Source: DATCYZ01 sp036526195
Lineage (GTDB): Bacteria > Pseudomonadota > Gammaproteobacteria > Burkholderiales > SG8-39
DNA length: 34,666 nucleotides
Direction: 5' to 3'
NCBI GenBank assembly: GCA_036526195.1
Contig: DATCYZ010000008.1
Span: 1-34,666 of the forward strand
Below are positions 1-6,934 of this stretch, piece after piece (position 1 is the stretch's first letter; every line of letters starts with the position of its first letter). The translations under genes and the position numbers were made by a program. Under the pieces are notes generated by a model that worked only from the letters and a program-made list of their open reading frames with translations, was not told the origin of the DNA and did no database searches.

Positions 1-1
1 C

Positions 2-388
2 TCAGAAGCTCAGGACCACGTCCTGGGCTTCCATGATCTCGGCCATGCGCTCGTCGCTCACGATTTCCGCGGGGATGACAAGATCGTCTGCGGTCAGCCC
101 GCGCGCCCGCATTGCCGTCTCCTCGACGTAGATCTTGTTCACGTCGTAATCATCGAGCGCGCGGTAGGTCGGCGAAAAGTTCTTCACTTCAAGCGCCTTG
201 GTGTCCTGCCCCCTGGCCAGTTGGTAGACTCCGTCGCCAAGAAACGCCACGCTGACATCCTGGTCGAATGCGGCGCCGATCAGAACCACCTCGAGCGACT
301 CGAGCGCGTAGATCGTCCCGTAAGGTGCCTTGCGATTCACGTACAGGAATCGCTTGACCACACCACCAGCGCCTTCTTCTTCTGCCAT
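2..388 (-). CDS. dsrF: DsrF, sulfur-relay subunit of DsrEFH
   Basis: This 128-residue protein is a DsrF/TusC-type subunit. In sulfur oxidisers DsrE, DsrF and DsrH form a cytoplasmic complex that takes persulfide sulfur and passes it to DsrC for oxidation by reverse DsrAB. The start is the ATG at 388, behind a purine-rich AAGGGG stretch and 11 bases after the dsrE stop. Longer in-frame upstream reading would run through dsrE and is rejected. The N-terminus (KRFLYVNRKAPYGT) reads as the family's first strand and loop. The protein has no cysteine, so it cannot itself carry persulfide; DsrE carries the reactive cysteine. The stop lies at 2-4, so the gene is complete. dsrH and dsrC would be expected just outside the left edge. 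Confidence 0.93.
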   Translation of the reverse strand: MAEEEGAGGVVKRFLYVNRKAPYGTIYALESLEVVLIGAAFDQDVSVAFLGDGVYQLARGQDTKALEVKNFSPTYRALDDYDVNKIYVEETAMRARGLTADDLVIPAEIVSDERMAEIMEAQDVVLSF

Positions 389-399
389 CGCCCGCCCCT

Positions 400-792
400 T
401 CAGTCTCCGAACACCACCAGCCGGTCCGCCTGGATGCCCGCCTCGATCAGCTGACCCAGGCCCGAAATGCGGAATCCCGGCGCAAGATTGTCCGCATCCT
501 TGCCGTTGCGCTTGGCCTCGCTCTTGTCCATCAGCCCCCGCCGCTGCGCGGCGGCGATGCATACCACAAGGTCAAGCTTGTGCTCGGCCGCGAGTTCGCT
601 CCAGCGTTTGACGATGTTCCGGTCGTCCTGCGGGGGCACCGTCAGGCGCGTGCCGTTGTTCACCCCGTCGTGATAGAAGAACACGCGATAGATCTCATGC
701 CCTTTCGCGAGTGCTGCCCGCGTGAACTGAAAGGCGGTGTCCGAGGCCTGGTGCGTGTAAGGCCCCTCGTTGACCAGGATGCCGAGTTTCAT
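400..792 (-). CDS. dsrE: DsrE, persulfide-carrying sulfurtransferase subunit
   Basis: This 130-residue protein is DsrE, the catalytic subunit of the DsrE2F2H2 sulfurtransferase. The N-terminus MKLGILVNEGPYTHQASDTA is characteristic of the DsrE/TusD family. The only cysteine is Cys78 in the context LDLVVCIAAAQRRG, the position known in Allochromatium vinosum DsrE as the persulfide-binding residue. The gene starts 25 bases after dsrB and ends 11 bases before dsrF, so it is in the same transcript. TusD of the tRNA thiolation pathway is the near relative. The dsrAB context and order make DsrE the better call. Confidence 0.95.
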   Translation of the reverse strand: MKLGILVNEGPYTHQASDTAFQFTRAALAKGHEIYRVFFYHDGVNNGTRLTVPPQDDRNIVKRWSELAAEHKLDLVVCIAAAQRRGLMDKSEAKRNGKDADNLAPGFRISGLGQLIEAGIQADRLVVFGD

Positions 793-817
793 GCCTGCCT
801 CGCGTTCCCGACCGCGC

Positions 818-1915
818 TCAAAACCGGATGTGCGCCGAAGCGTTCAGGCTGTTGCGCGCCCCACGCCAGTTGTCGATGTGGAATTTGGTGAACGGCAGGC
901 CGGTCATTTCGAAGAACCGCGGCCACCCGATCCGTTCCACCCAGTCACCCACGCGCTCCCAATCGCGCGCATCCTTCTTGTACGTGTACAGGATCTTCTT
1001 CACCACTTCCGCCACTTCCGGCCACCGCGGCGGGTTGTTCGGCAGGCCCGCGGCGACCAGTTTCTGGAACATCGGCTTGGAGCGGGCGTTCGAGTTCTTG
1101 CCGCCGACCCAGATCGCGAGCTTGGAGTGCTCCGGATCGTTGATCTGCATCGGCGGGCAGGGTGGATAGCAGGCCCCGCAGCAGATGCACTTCTTCTCGT
1201 CGACTTCGAGCGAGGGCTTGCCGTTCACCATCGCCGGACGGATCGCTGCGACCGGGCAGCGCGCCACGACCGAGGGCCGCTCGCAGACGTTCGCCACCAG
1301 ATCGTGGTTGATCTTCGGCGGCTTGGTATGCTGCACGTTGATCGCGATGTCGCCCTGTCCGCCGCAGTTGATCTGGCAGCACGAAGTCGTGATGTGCACG
1401 CGGTTCGGCATTTCCTCCTTGATGAACTCCTCGTAGAGTTCGTCCATCAGCGACTTCACCACGCCAGAGGCGTCCGTACCCGGGATGTCGCAATGCAGCC
1501 AGCCCTGCGTGTGCGAGATCATGGTGACCGAATTGCCGGTGCCGCCGACCGGATAGCCCGCGTCGTTGAACGCCTGGATCAGCGGCCCGACCTTGTCCCA
1601 GCTCGAGACCATCACTTCGAGATTCGACCGGATGGTAAAGCGCACGTGGCCCTCGCCGTACGTGTCGACGATGTCGCACAGGAGATTGATCTCGTAGGGG
1701 CCGAGCTGACGCTGCGTGCCGACGCGCACGGTCCAGATCTCGTCGCCGGAGTACGCCACGTGGTGCAGGACGCCGGGCCGGGGCCGGTCATGGTACTTCC
1801 ACTTGCCGAAATTCTTCACCATCAGCGGATGCATGAACTGGACGCCGTCCGGGCAACCGCTTTCGATCGGCGTACGCATCTTCTTCTTTTCCACCACTGC
1901 CTCTGCCTGTGACAT
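818..1915 (-). CDS. dsrB: DsrB, dissimilatory (reverse) sulfite reductase beta subunit
   Basis: This 365-residue protein is the beta subunit of siroheme sulfite reductase, which with DsrA oxidises DsrC-bound sulfur to sulfite in sulfur oxidisers. The start ATG at 1915 follows a GGAGGAG ribosome site, 32 bases after dsrA. Visible motifs are the TTSCCQINCGGQ siroheme/4Fe-4S cysteine cluster around the middle, a later NVCERPSVVARCP segment, and a ferredoxin-like KKCICCGACYPPCPP cluster that binds an additional 4Fe-4S centre. The C-terminus ends in a conserved-looking WRGARNSLNASAHIRF tail. Whether it runs in the oxidative direction is inferred from the linked dsrEF genes, which oxidative clusters carry. 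Confidence 0.97.
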   Translation of the reverse strand: MSQAEAVVEKKKMRTPIESGCPDGVQFMHPLMVKNFGKWKYHDRPRPGVLHHVAYSGDEIWTVRVGTQRQLGPYEINLLCDIVDTYGEGHVRFTIRSNLEVMVSSWDKVGPLIQAFNDAGYPVGGTGNSVTMISHTQGWLHCDIPGTDASGVVKSLMDELYEEFIKEEMPNRVHITTSCCQINCGGQGDIAINVQHTKPPKINHDLVANVCERPSVVARCPVAAIRPAMVNGKPSLEVDEKKCICCGACYPPCPPMQINDPEHSKLAIWVGGKNSNARSKPMFQKLVAAGLPNNPPRWPEVAEVVKKILYTYKKDARDWERVGDWVERIGWPRFFEMTGLPFTKFHIDNWRGARNSLNASAHIRF

Positions 1916-1947
1916 CGCGTTCTCCTCCGTGCCGGCGCCGCGGGAAA

Positions 1948-3252
1948 TCAGGCCGTCGCCGGCTGCTTGCGGTCGATCCACTTCTGCGCTTCCTGGTCCC
2001 AGTCGTCGAGCCGGACGTAGGAACTGGTGCGCGGGTGGGCGATCATGTTCGGGTCGACGTCGATGCCGATTCCCTCGAGGAAGTTGGCGAGCCCGATGCG
2101 CTCGATCATCTCGCCGCAACGCTCGTGCTCGAGGCCGTTCTCCGCCCAGAAGTCGATGACCGTGGCCGCCAGGTCGCGCAATTTCTCGAAGTCCTCGTCG
2201 GTGTCCATCTTCATGAACGGGATGATCACCGTCCCCATGGTGTCGCCGATCTTCAGGGTGCGCTTGCCACCGATCAGCAGGGTGATCCCCCTGTCGGTGC
2301 CGGGCTTGAGGGCCTTCGTCATGACATTGATGCAGTGCATGCAGCGCACGCAGCTGCGGTTGTCCACTTCCAGCGTGTCGTCATCGTTGAGCGACAGCGC
2401 CTTGGTCGGGCAGCGCGCAATCACGTTGTCGATGGTGTACTTGCGGCCATGTCCCTCGACGTAGGCCTTGACCTCCGCCTGGTCGACCTGCATGTCGTCG
2501 CGCCAGGTGCCGATCACGGCAAAGTCCGCGCGCTGGATCGAGTTCATGCAGTCGTTCGGGCAGCCCGAGACCTTGAACTTGAACTTGTACGGCAGTGCCG
2601 GCCGGTGCATGTCATCGATGAAATTGTTCACCAGCGTGCGGTGTATCCGGTGCTCGTTGGTGCACGACTGCTCGCAGCGTGCCGCGCCGACACAGGACAT
2701 GGCCGTGCGCACGCAGGGCCCGGCGCCGCCGAGATCGAACCCGTACTCGTTGATTTCGTCGAAAAAATGCTGCGTGTTCTCGGAAGTCGAGCCGATGAAC
2801 ATGATGTTTCCGGTCTGCCCGTGAAAGGCGATCAGGCCGGAGCCCCACTTGCTCCACGAATCCGAGAGCTTGCGCAGCATTGCGGTCGTGTAATGGTTGC
2901 CCGCGGGCGGCTGCACGCGCAGCGTGTGGAACTCCTTGGACTCGGGGAACATCGAGGCGACTTCGGAGAAGCGCGGGATGATGCCGCCACCATAGCCGAA
3001 CACGGAAACCGTCCCACCCTTCCAGTACCCGAGGCGTGTCTTGTAGGAGTGCTCGAGCTGCCCGAGCAGGTCGACCATCATGTTGTTGTCATGCGCGAGG
3101 CGCTTCAGGCCGGTGACGAAACTCGGCCACGGACCGGATTCGAGCTGGTCGAGCATGGGGGTCGGATGGAAAGGCTTGGTCGAGGTCCTTTCGCTGGGCA
3201 CAAAGGTGCTGTGCCGCGCCGGGTTCTTCGGCGGTGTGCGGGCATCAGACAT
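1948..3252 (-). CDS. dsrA: DsrA, dissimilatory (reverse) sulfite reductase alpha subunit
   Basis: This 434-residue protein is the alpha subunit of DsrAB. It carries the siroheme/4Fe-4S ligands as CVGAARC (C-x5-C) followed about 45 residues later by CPNDC (C-x3-C). The inserted ferredoxin domain has ARCPTKAL and CVRCMHC. The start ATG at 3252 is set by a very strong GGAGGGGGAG site directly upstream. This is the first gene of the operon dsrA-dsrB-dsrE-dsrF, matching the order known from A. vinosum and Thiobacillus. It is transcribed away from the accessory cluster that begins at 3479, across a 226-base intergenic region with repeats. Confidence 0.97.
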   Translation of the reverse strand: MSDARTPPKNPARHSTFVPSERTSTKPFHPTPMLDQLESGPWPSFVTGLKRLAHDNNMMVDLLGQLEHSYKTRLGYWKGGTVSVFGYGGGIIPRFSEVASMFPESKEFHTLRVQPPAGNHYTTAMLRKLSDSWSKWGSGLIAFHGQTGNIMFIGSTSENTQHFFDEINEYGFDLGGAGPCVRTAMSCVGAARCEQSCTNEHRIHRTLVNNFIDDMHRPALPYKFKFKVSGCPNDCMNSIQRADFAVIGTWRDDMQVDQAEVKAYVEGHGRKYTIDNVIARCPTKALSLNDDDTLEVDNRSCVRCMHCINVMTKALKPGTDRGITLLIGGKRTLKIGDTMGTVIIPFMKMDTDEDFEKLRDLAATVIDFWAENGLEHERCGEMIERIGLANFLEGIGIDVDPNMIAHPRTSSYVRLDDWDQEAQKWIDRKQPATA

Positions 3253-3327
3253 GACGTTCTCCCCCTCCGGACAGAGTAATGGTCTGTACCTGCAGTCTAA
3301 CGAGACACTCCGGGATGCCCTTAGAAA

Positions 3328-3373
3328 CCATTGGGGATATGTGGGCTTCCCCAGACCCCTCCCATTGGGGATA
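3328..3373. promoter_or_regulatory. Repeated element in the dsrA upstream region
   Basis: Two identical 12-base direct repeats, CCATTGGGGATA, lie at 3328-3339 and 3362-3373, 34 bases apart (about three helical turns). The second sits in a small palindrome TCCC-ATTG-GGGA. The first also pairs with TCCCCA at 3348-3353 as a 6-base inverted repeat. They fall 76-125 bases upstream of the dsrA start, in the only intergenic gap of the sulfur region above 200 bases. This layout suggests an operator pair for a dimeric activator. Which protein binds is unknown. A further short inverted repeat, TTGTT-N3-AACAA, lies at 3404-3416. I could not fix a convincing -35/-10 pair. Confidence 0.45.
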
Positions 3374-3478
3374 GGCGAGCCTGATCACAATAAGACACCG
3401 CCTTTGTTTTCAACAAGTTCAGTATCATAACGACGATAAAGGGGCCTGATCCGTGCATCGACACGACAGGGCCGCGAA

Positions 3479-4468
3479 ATGTCGCAACGTGCGGCGATGC
3501 GGTACGTTGTGCTCCCGATCACGCGAACGCCTCTCCGCGCCTTGAACGTCTCCCAGCCAAGCGTTGCCGACCGCCCCGCCGCAGGCCCGACCCGAACACC
3601 GGCCGATCCGGACACATGGCTGCGCTGGCGGGAGCAGAAGCTTGCGCGCTATCCGCGCCGTGTCGAAGATCTGATCGTCGAGGTGCGCGATCCCCGGCAA
3701 CTGCGCCCAAGCGAACTCGGGGAATTGCATCGCCTGTGCCATGTCGCGAACATGGCCGTATACGCAAGCCCCGCAGGCGCCCGCCCAGACAAGGACTTGC
3801 CGCGCCGCGTGGGTGAACAACTCGGCCTGCACCGGCTGCAGGCAAACCTGCTGGCGGACGAGGACGGCATCAGTACGCTGGAGACATCCGCGGACAAGGC
3901 GGCCCGCGGCTACATCCCCTATTCGACCCGGCGCATGCACTGGCACACCGACGGCTACTACAACGCACCGGCCAGCTCGATCCGCGCCTTCATCCTGCAT
4001 TGCGTGCGGCCCGCCGAATCCGGCGGTGCGAACCGCCTGCTCGATCACGAGATGGCCTGGCTGCGCCTGCGGGATGCGGACCCGGCCTACGTGGATGTCC
4101 TCAGCGCGCCGGACGCGATGACGATTCCCGCGAACGTCGTCGATGGCGTGTCGATCCGTCCGGTTCGGTCCGGGCCGGTATTTTCCGGCACGGCGGGCGC
4201 CCTGCACATGCGCTACACGGCGCGCACGCGAAGCGTTGAATGGCGGGCGGATGCGGCGACGCGCGCCGCGGTGGCACAACTCAACGCGATCCTGGACTCG
4301 GACGCATCGGGCGTGTTCACGCTGCGACTGGCCGCGGGTCAGGGTCTGGTCTGCAACAACGTGCTGCACGACCGCAGCGCCTACACAGACGGCACGGCGG
4401 ACCGTGGCGGTCGCCTCGTCTACCGCGCCCGATACACCGATCGCGTGGCCCCGCACGCCGATTACTGA
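3479..4468 (+). CDS. TauD/TfdA-type Fe(II)/2-oxoglutarate dioxygenase
   Basis: This 329-residue protein has the TauD/TfdA-type dioxygenase fold: the metal-binding H-x-D motif is His156-Thr-Asp158 in MHWHTDGYY, the distal histidine is His297 in NNVLHDRSAYTD, and a cluster of arginines at 309-318 could hold the 2-oxoglutarate carboxylate. The family hydroxylates small molecules such as taurine, butyrobetaine or sulfonates. The substrate here is unknown. The gene is divergent from dsrA and heads the plus-strand run that continues with the unknown protein, the Cas6-like protein and RspA. The start is uncertain: ATG 3479 gives 329 residues, ATG 3497 gives 323, and neither has a clear ribosome site. 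About 60 N-terminal residues precede the recognisable fold. Confidence 0.8.
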   Translation: MSQRAAMRYVVLPITRTPLRALNVSQPSVADRPAAGPTRTPADPDTWLRWREQKLARYPRRVEDLIVEVRDPRQLRPSELGELHRLCHVANMAVYASPAGARPDKDLPRRVGEQLGLHRLQANLLADEDGISTLETSADKAARGYIPYSTRRMHWHTDGYYNAPASSIRAFILHCVRPAESGGANRLLDHEMAWLRLRDADPAYVDVLSAPDAMTIPANVVDGVSIRPVRSGPVFSGTAGALHMRYTARTRSVEWRADAATRAAVAQLNAILDSDASGVFTLRLAAGQGLVCNNVLHDRSAYTDGTADRGGRLVYRARYTDRVAPHADY

Positions 4469-4503
4469 GCGCGCCCCCCATGTCTCCGGAAAGCCGGCCG
4501 CCG

Positions 4504-5226
4504 ATGAAGCACATTCCACTCAAGTACATACGCGAGGATCCGTCGGTTGGTGGCGCCGACAGCGGCGAGGACGCGAAGGAAGCCACCGGCGTTCTGGTGC
4601 GCCTGGTGGACGACCTTCGCGCCCAGCTTGCAGCACTTTCGCCGCGGGCCGCCCCGCTGCGTCGCGCCGACCTCGAATTGCAGCTCGGCCGCGCCCTTGT
4701 GCGGCTCGAGCACGGCGCCGATGCCTGGGCCGCCGCGCGCGGGGCATTCGACCTTTATCTCGCTGAACAGGCCTGGGAGGGCGCCGCACAGGCCTGCGAC
4801 ATCCTGTTCCTCGCCGGTCAGGACCAGTCGCTCGCCGCGCTCGGACAGGGCATCTGGCTGGCGGTCACCTACCCCGTCGATCCGGAACTCAGTGTCGCCC
4901 TGCTGCATCGCGTGGTGGAGGAAACGCCTCCGGACGCGGACGGTGCCGCTGTCGCCGCGGTCACCGCGTATTACCTTGCGGACCTGCGGGCCCGCGACCC
5001 GCAACGCGAGCACCTGCTGGTCTACGCAAGCCAGGTCCTGGCCACGGTGGCCCGCAGACACAGCAGTGTCTCGGGCCAGGACGCGTTCAACCGGTGGATC
5101 GCGGACCTCGAGCTCAATGATCCGGCCCGGTTCCTGCCACGCCTGCGCAACGTGGTCGACGTGCTCGTTCAGGAGGATTGGTGGTTCGACCGTGACGCCC
5201 TGCAGGCAGCGCTGCCCACGGACTGA
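4504..5226 (+). CDS. Unrecognised helical protein of the sulfur accessory cluster
   Basis: I do not recognise this 240-residue protein. It is predicted mostly alpha-helical, rich in Ala, Leu and Asp, with repeated helix pairs of the style LQLGRALVRLEHGADAWAAARGAF, which could form a TPR-like or other helical repeat. It has no signal peptide or membrane segment. The N-terminus MKHIPLKYIRED looks like a real conserved start, so ATG 4504 is chosen. An in-frame ATG at 4480 would add eight residues. It begins 35 bases after the dioxygenase and ends 5 bases before the Cas6-like gene, so the two are probably cotranscribed and may act together. Confidence 0.7.
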   Translation: MKHIPLKYIREDPSVGGADSGEDAKEATGVLVRLVDDLRAQLAALSPRAAPLRRADLELQLGRALVRLEHGADAWAAARGAFDLYLAEQAWEGAAQACDILFLAGQDQSLAALGQGIWLAVTYPVDPELSVALLHRVVEETPPDADGAAVAAVTAYYLADLRARDPQREHLLVYASQVLATVARRHSSVSGQDAFNRWIADLELNDPARFLPRLRNVVDVLVQEDWWFDRDALQAALPTD

Positions 5227-5231
5227 GCGCG

Positions 5232-5912
5232 ATGCCGGAGGTCGCAGCCAACAACGCAGACCCGGCAATGGCCGGGGAGATCGTGGACCTCATGTTTGCG
5301 ATCTCCTGCCGCATGCTGCCCGTCGACCACGGCTGGGCGCTGTCCGAGGCGGTCGCGGCCGTCCTGCCCTGGTTCGCGGAGGAACCGGCTGCGGGCCTGC
5401 ACCCGGTGCACGGCGCGGCGTCGGGCAGCGGCTGGAATCGTCCGGAGGGTGCGGGCGCCATGCTGCAGGTGTCCCGCCGCGCGCGACTGGGCCTGCGCTT
5501 GCCGCGACGCCGTCTCGAGGCGGCCGGCGCACTGCTTGGGTGCACCCTTCAACTGGAGGACTGCAGCCTGCAGGTGAATGCCGTTTCCGTCCGGCCGCTG
5601 TCAAGGATCACGACCCAGTACTCGCGTGAGGTCGTGCTGGGCGACGGCGACGATGAAGCAGGCTTTCTGGCCGCGGCCACCCTCGCGCTGTCGGGAATGG
5701 GCATCGTGCCGCGCACCGTGCTCTGCGGGCGCGTCACGCCGGTGCGAGCCGAGGGCCGGACGCTCAGGGCGCGCAGCCTGATGCTGGCCGGGATGACGCC
5801 GGCCCAGGCCATTGAACTGCAACGACAGGGGCTCGGTGCCGGGCGTCGAATCGGGTGCGGCCTGTTCGTGCCCCACAAGAGCATCGGCGACCTGAGCGCG
5901 AGACCGGATTGA
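5232..5912 (+). CDS. Cas6/Cmx6-like RNA-processing protein, orphan
   Basis: This 226-residue protein matches the Cas6/Cmx6 family (the small Cas6 named after type I-MYXAN systems). The N-terminal strand DLMFAISC is followed by LPVDHGWALSEAV, whose His33 sits where Cas6 enzymes place a catalytic histidine. The C-terminal glycine-rich loop of RAMP folds is clear at residues 200-213, GLGAGRRIGCGLFV. Known Cas6 proteins bind and cut CRISPR repeat RNA. No CRISPR array, cas1, cas2 or effector gene is in this window. The gene lies between an unknown helical protein (5 bases upstream) and the DsrC-like gene (22 bases downstream). A role in processing or binding a non-CRISPR RNA linked to sulfur metabolism is inference. 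Confidence 0.78.
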   Translation: MPEVAANNADPAMAGEIVDLMFAISCRMLPVDHGWALSEAVAAVLPWFAEEPAAGLHPVHGAASGSGWNRPEGAGAMLQVSRRARLGLRLPRRRLEAAGALLGCTLQLEDCSLQVNAVSVRPLSRITTQYSREVVLGDGDDEAGFLAAATLALSGMGIVPRTVLCGRVTPVRAEGRTLRARSLMLAGMTPAQAIELQRQGLGAGRRIGCGLFVPHKSIGDLSARPD

Positions 5913-5934
5913 TCACGCAACGGGAGGTTGGGCC

Positions 5935-6276
5935 ATGGCATATGAGGTCAACGGAAAGACGCTGGAAGCGACGGAGAACGGTTATCTCGAATCGCAGGAC
6001 GAATGGGATCGGGACGTGGCCCAGGTCATCGCCGCCGCGGACGGCCTGACGCTGACACAGGATCACTGGGACGTGATCGACTACCTGCGCGATGCCTGGC
6101 TGAATCACAACGGCGAGCAGCCGAACAACCGCGCGATCCTCAAGGCAATGCAGGAGAAATGGTCCGACCGGAAGGTCGACAACAAGACCCTGTTCGACCT
6201 GTTCCCGGGAAACCCGTCCAAGCAGGCCGGGAAAATCGCCGGCCTTCCCGAGAGCCTGCGCAAGGGCGGTTACTGA
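5935..6276 (+). CDS. rspA: Cysteine-less DsrC/TusE-family protein (RspA type)
   Basis: This 113-residue protein belongs to the DsrC/TusE/RspA family: N-terminal GYLESQDEWDRDVAQ, central LRDAWLNHNGEQPNNRAILKAM, and the C-terminal arm LFPGNPSKQAGKIAGLP. DsrC carries two redox cysteines in that arm and TusE one. Here the first is Gly99 and the second falls at Lys110/Gly111, and there is no cysteine anywhere. It therefore cannot form a persulfide or trisulfide. Family members without both cysteines have been called RspA and proposed as regulatory. A strong GGGAGG site at 5920-5925 fixes the start. It is the last gene of the plus-strand run and converges on the S24 gene. Confidence 0.88.
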   Translation: MAYEVNGKTLEATENGYLESQDEWDRDVAQVIAAADGLTLTQDHWDVIDYLRDAWLNHNGEQPNNRAILKAMQEKWSDRKVDNKTLFDLFPGNPSKQAGKIAGLPESLRKGGY

Positions 6277-6299
6277 ATCCGCCTGTCGCGACCGGCTGG

Positions 6300-6614
6300 C
6301 TAGGCGTAGTGCCGGCGCTCGGCGCGGCGTCGGCCCGCGCGCTGGACGACGCCGCCACGGATGGCATAGGGCGGCAGGAGTTCGAACCGTCCATAGGCCG
6401 GATTCAGCGCCTGCAGGAAACGGCGCTCGCCCTCGAAAACGAGCTGGCGAAAGAACACGTCGCCCGCGTAGTCGACGATGACGAAGGCGCCGTCGCGCGG
6501 CACGTACCCCGGATCGACGATGACGATGCAGCCGTCCGGAAACTCCGGCGTCATGCTGTCGCCCATCACGCGGAGCGCATAGGGTTCAAGCGCGCTGCAA
6601 CCGTCCAGTACCAT
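6300..6614 (-). CDS. Minimal S24 (LexA/UmuD-like) fold lacking the catalytic lysine
   Basis: This 104-residue protein is almost only an S24 peptidase-like domain with no DNA-binding helix-turn-helix. The serine is Ser20 in RVMGDSMTPEF. The strand that should carry the general-base lysine reads DVFFRQL. Aligned with LexA of this window (Ser126, Lys163 in DVTVKRF), the lysine position is Arg56, and the protein has no lysine at all. It is therefore probably unable to self-cleave in the usual way and may be a binding or dimerisation module. ATG 6614 is chosen because of a GGCGGGACGGG stretch upstream; a GTG at 6662 would add 16 residues and overlap the gene before it. It is last in the minus-strand run 8995-6300. 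Confidence 0.72.
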   Translation of the reverse strand: MVLDGCSALEPYALRVMGDSMTPEFPDGCIVIVDPGYVPRDGAFVIVDYAGDVFFRQLVFEGERRFLQALNPAYGRFELLPPYAIRGGVVQRAGRRRAERRHYA

Positions 6615-6633
6615 GTCGTCGCCCGTCCCGCCT

Positions 6634-6924
6634 TCAGTCCCGCCCGGACCGGTCCTTGCCACGGTGCACCCGGATCACCTGTCCGTCGCGCACCGGCGCA
6701 TCGGCGAAGGCCGGCCGTTCGGCAGGCTGCGGCCCGCGCGCCAGTCCGAGTTCGCGTTCCCGCGCGCTGATCAGCGACAGGCACTGACGCAGGTCCTCGA
6801 TGGTCGCATCCGAAAGCGGGTGGGCCATGCCGTGCGGCGTTGCCGTGTCACGGACCACGCCGGCCAGCGTGTGCCTGACCGCCGCCAGGATGCGCGCCTC
6901 CATGGATGGTTCCACCGCCTTCAT
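6634..6924 (-). CDS. Small conserved-looking helical protein
   Basis: This 96-residue protein is not assigned. The first half (MEARILAAVRHTLAGVVRDT, then HPLSDATIEDLRQCLSLISARERELG) looks like two amphipathic helices. The second half is Pro/Arg/Asp rich and probably disordered. From memory, small proteins with a similar HPLSD-TIEDIRQC segment are auto-labelled segregation and condensation protein A in sulfur oxidisers, but at 96 residues it is far shorter than true ScpA, and I would not transfer that name. It starts 10 bases after the PiuC-like gene stop and ends 19 bases before the S24 start, so it is in the same operon. An internal ATG at 6903 is an alternative start. Confidence 0.6.
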   Translation of the reverse strand: MKAVEPSMEARILAAVRHTLAGVVRDTATPHGMAHPLSDATIEDLRQCLSLISARERELGLARGPQPAERPAFADAPVRDGQVIRVHRGKDRSGRD

Positions 6925-6934
6925 CGCATCGCTC

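Noticed and set aside
3380..3420. FNR- or Crp-type site upstream of dsrA
   Set aside because: TGATCA and TTGTT-N3-AACAA are present, but no TTGAT-N4-ATCAA or TGTGA-N6-TCACA arrangement could be found.
5232..6276. CRISPR array near the Cas6-like gene
   Set aside because: No regularly spaced repeats of 25-40 bases were seen near here or in the rest of the window, and no cas1, cas2 or effector gene.
6615..6662. GTG at 6662 as start of the S24-fold gene
   Set aside because: No ribosome site lies before it and it would overlap the preceding gene by 29 bases; ATG 6614 has a purine-rich stretch upstream. Not excluded completely.
6634..6924. True ScpA (condensin) protein
   Set aside because: At 96 residues it is far too short and shows no kleisin features; the label would be transferred by name only.
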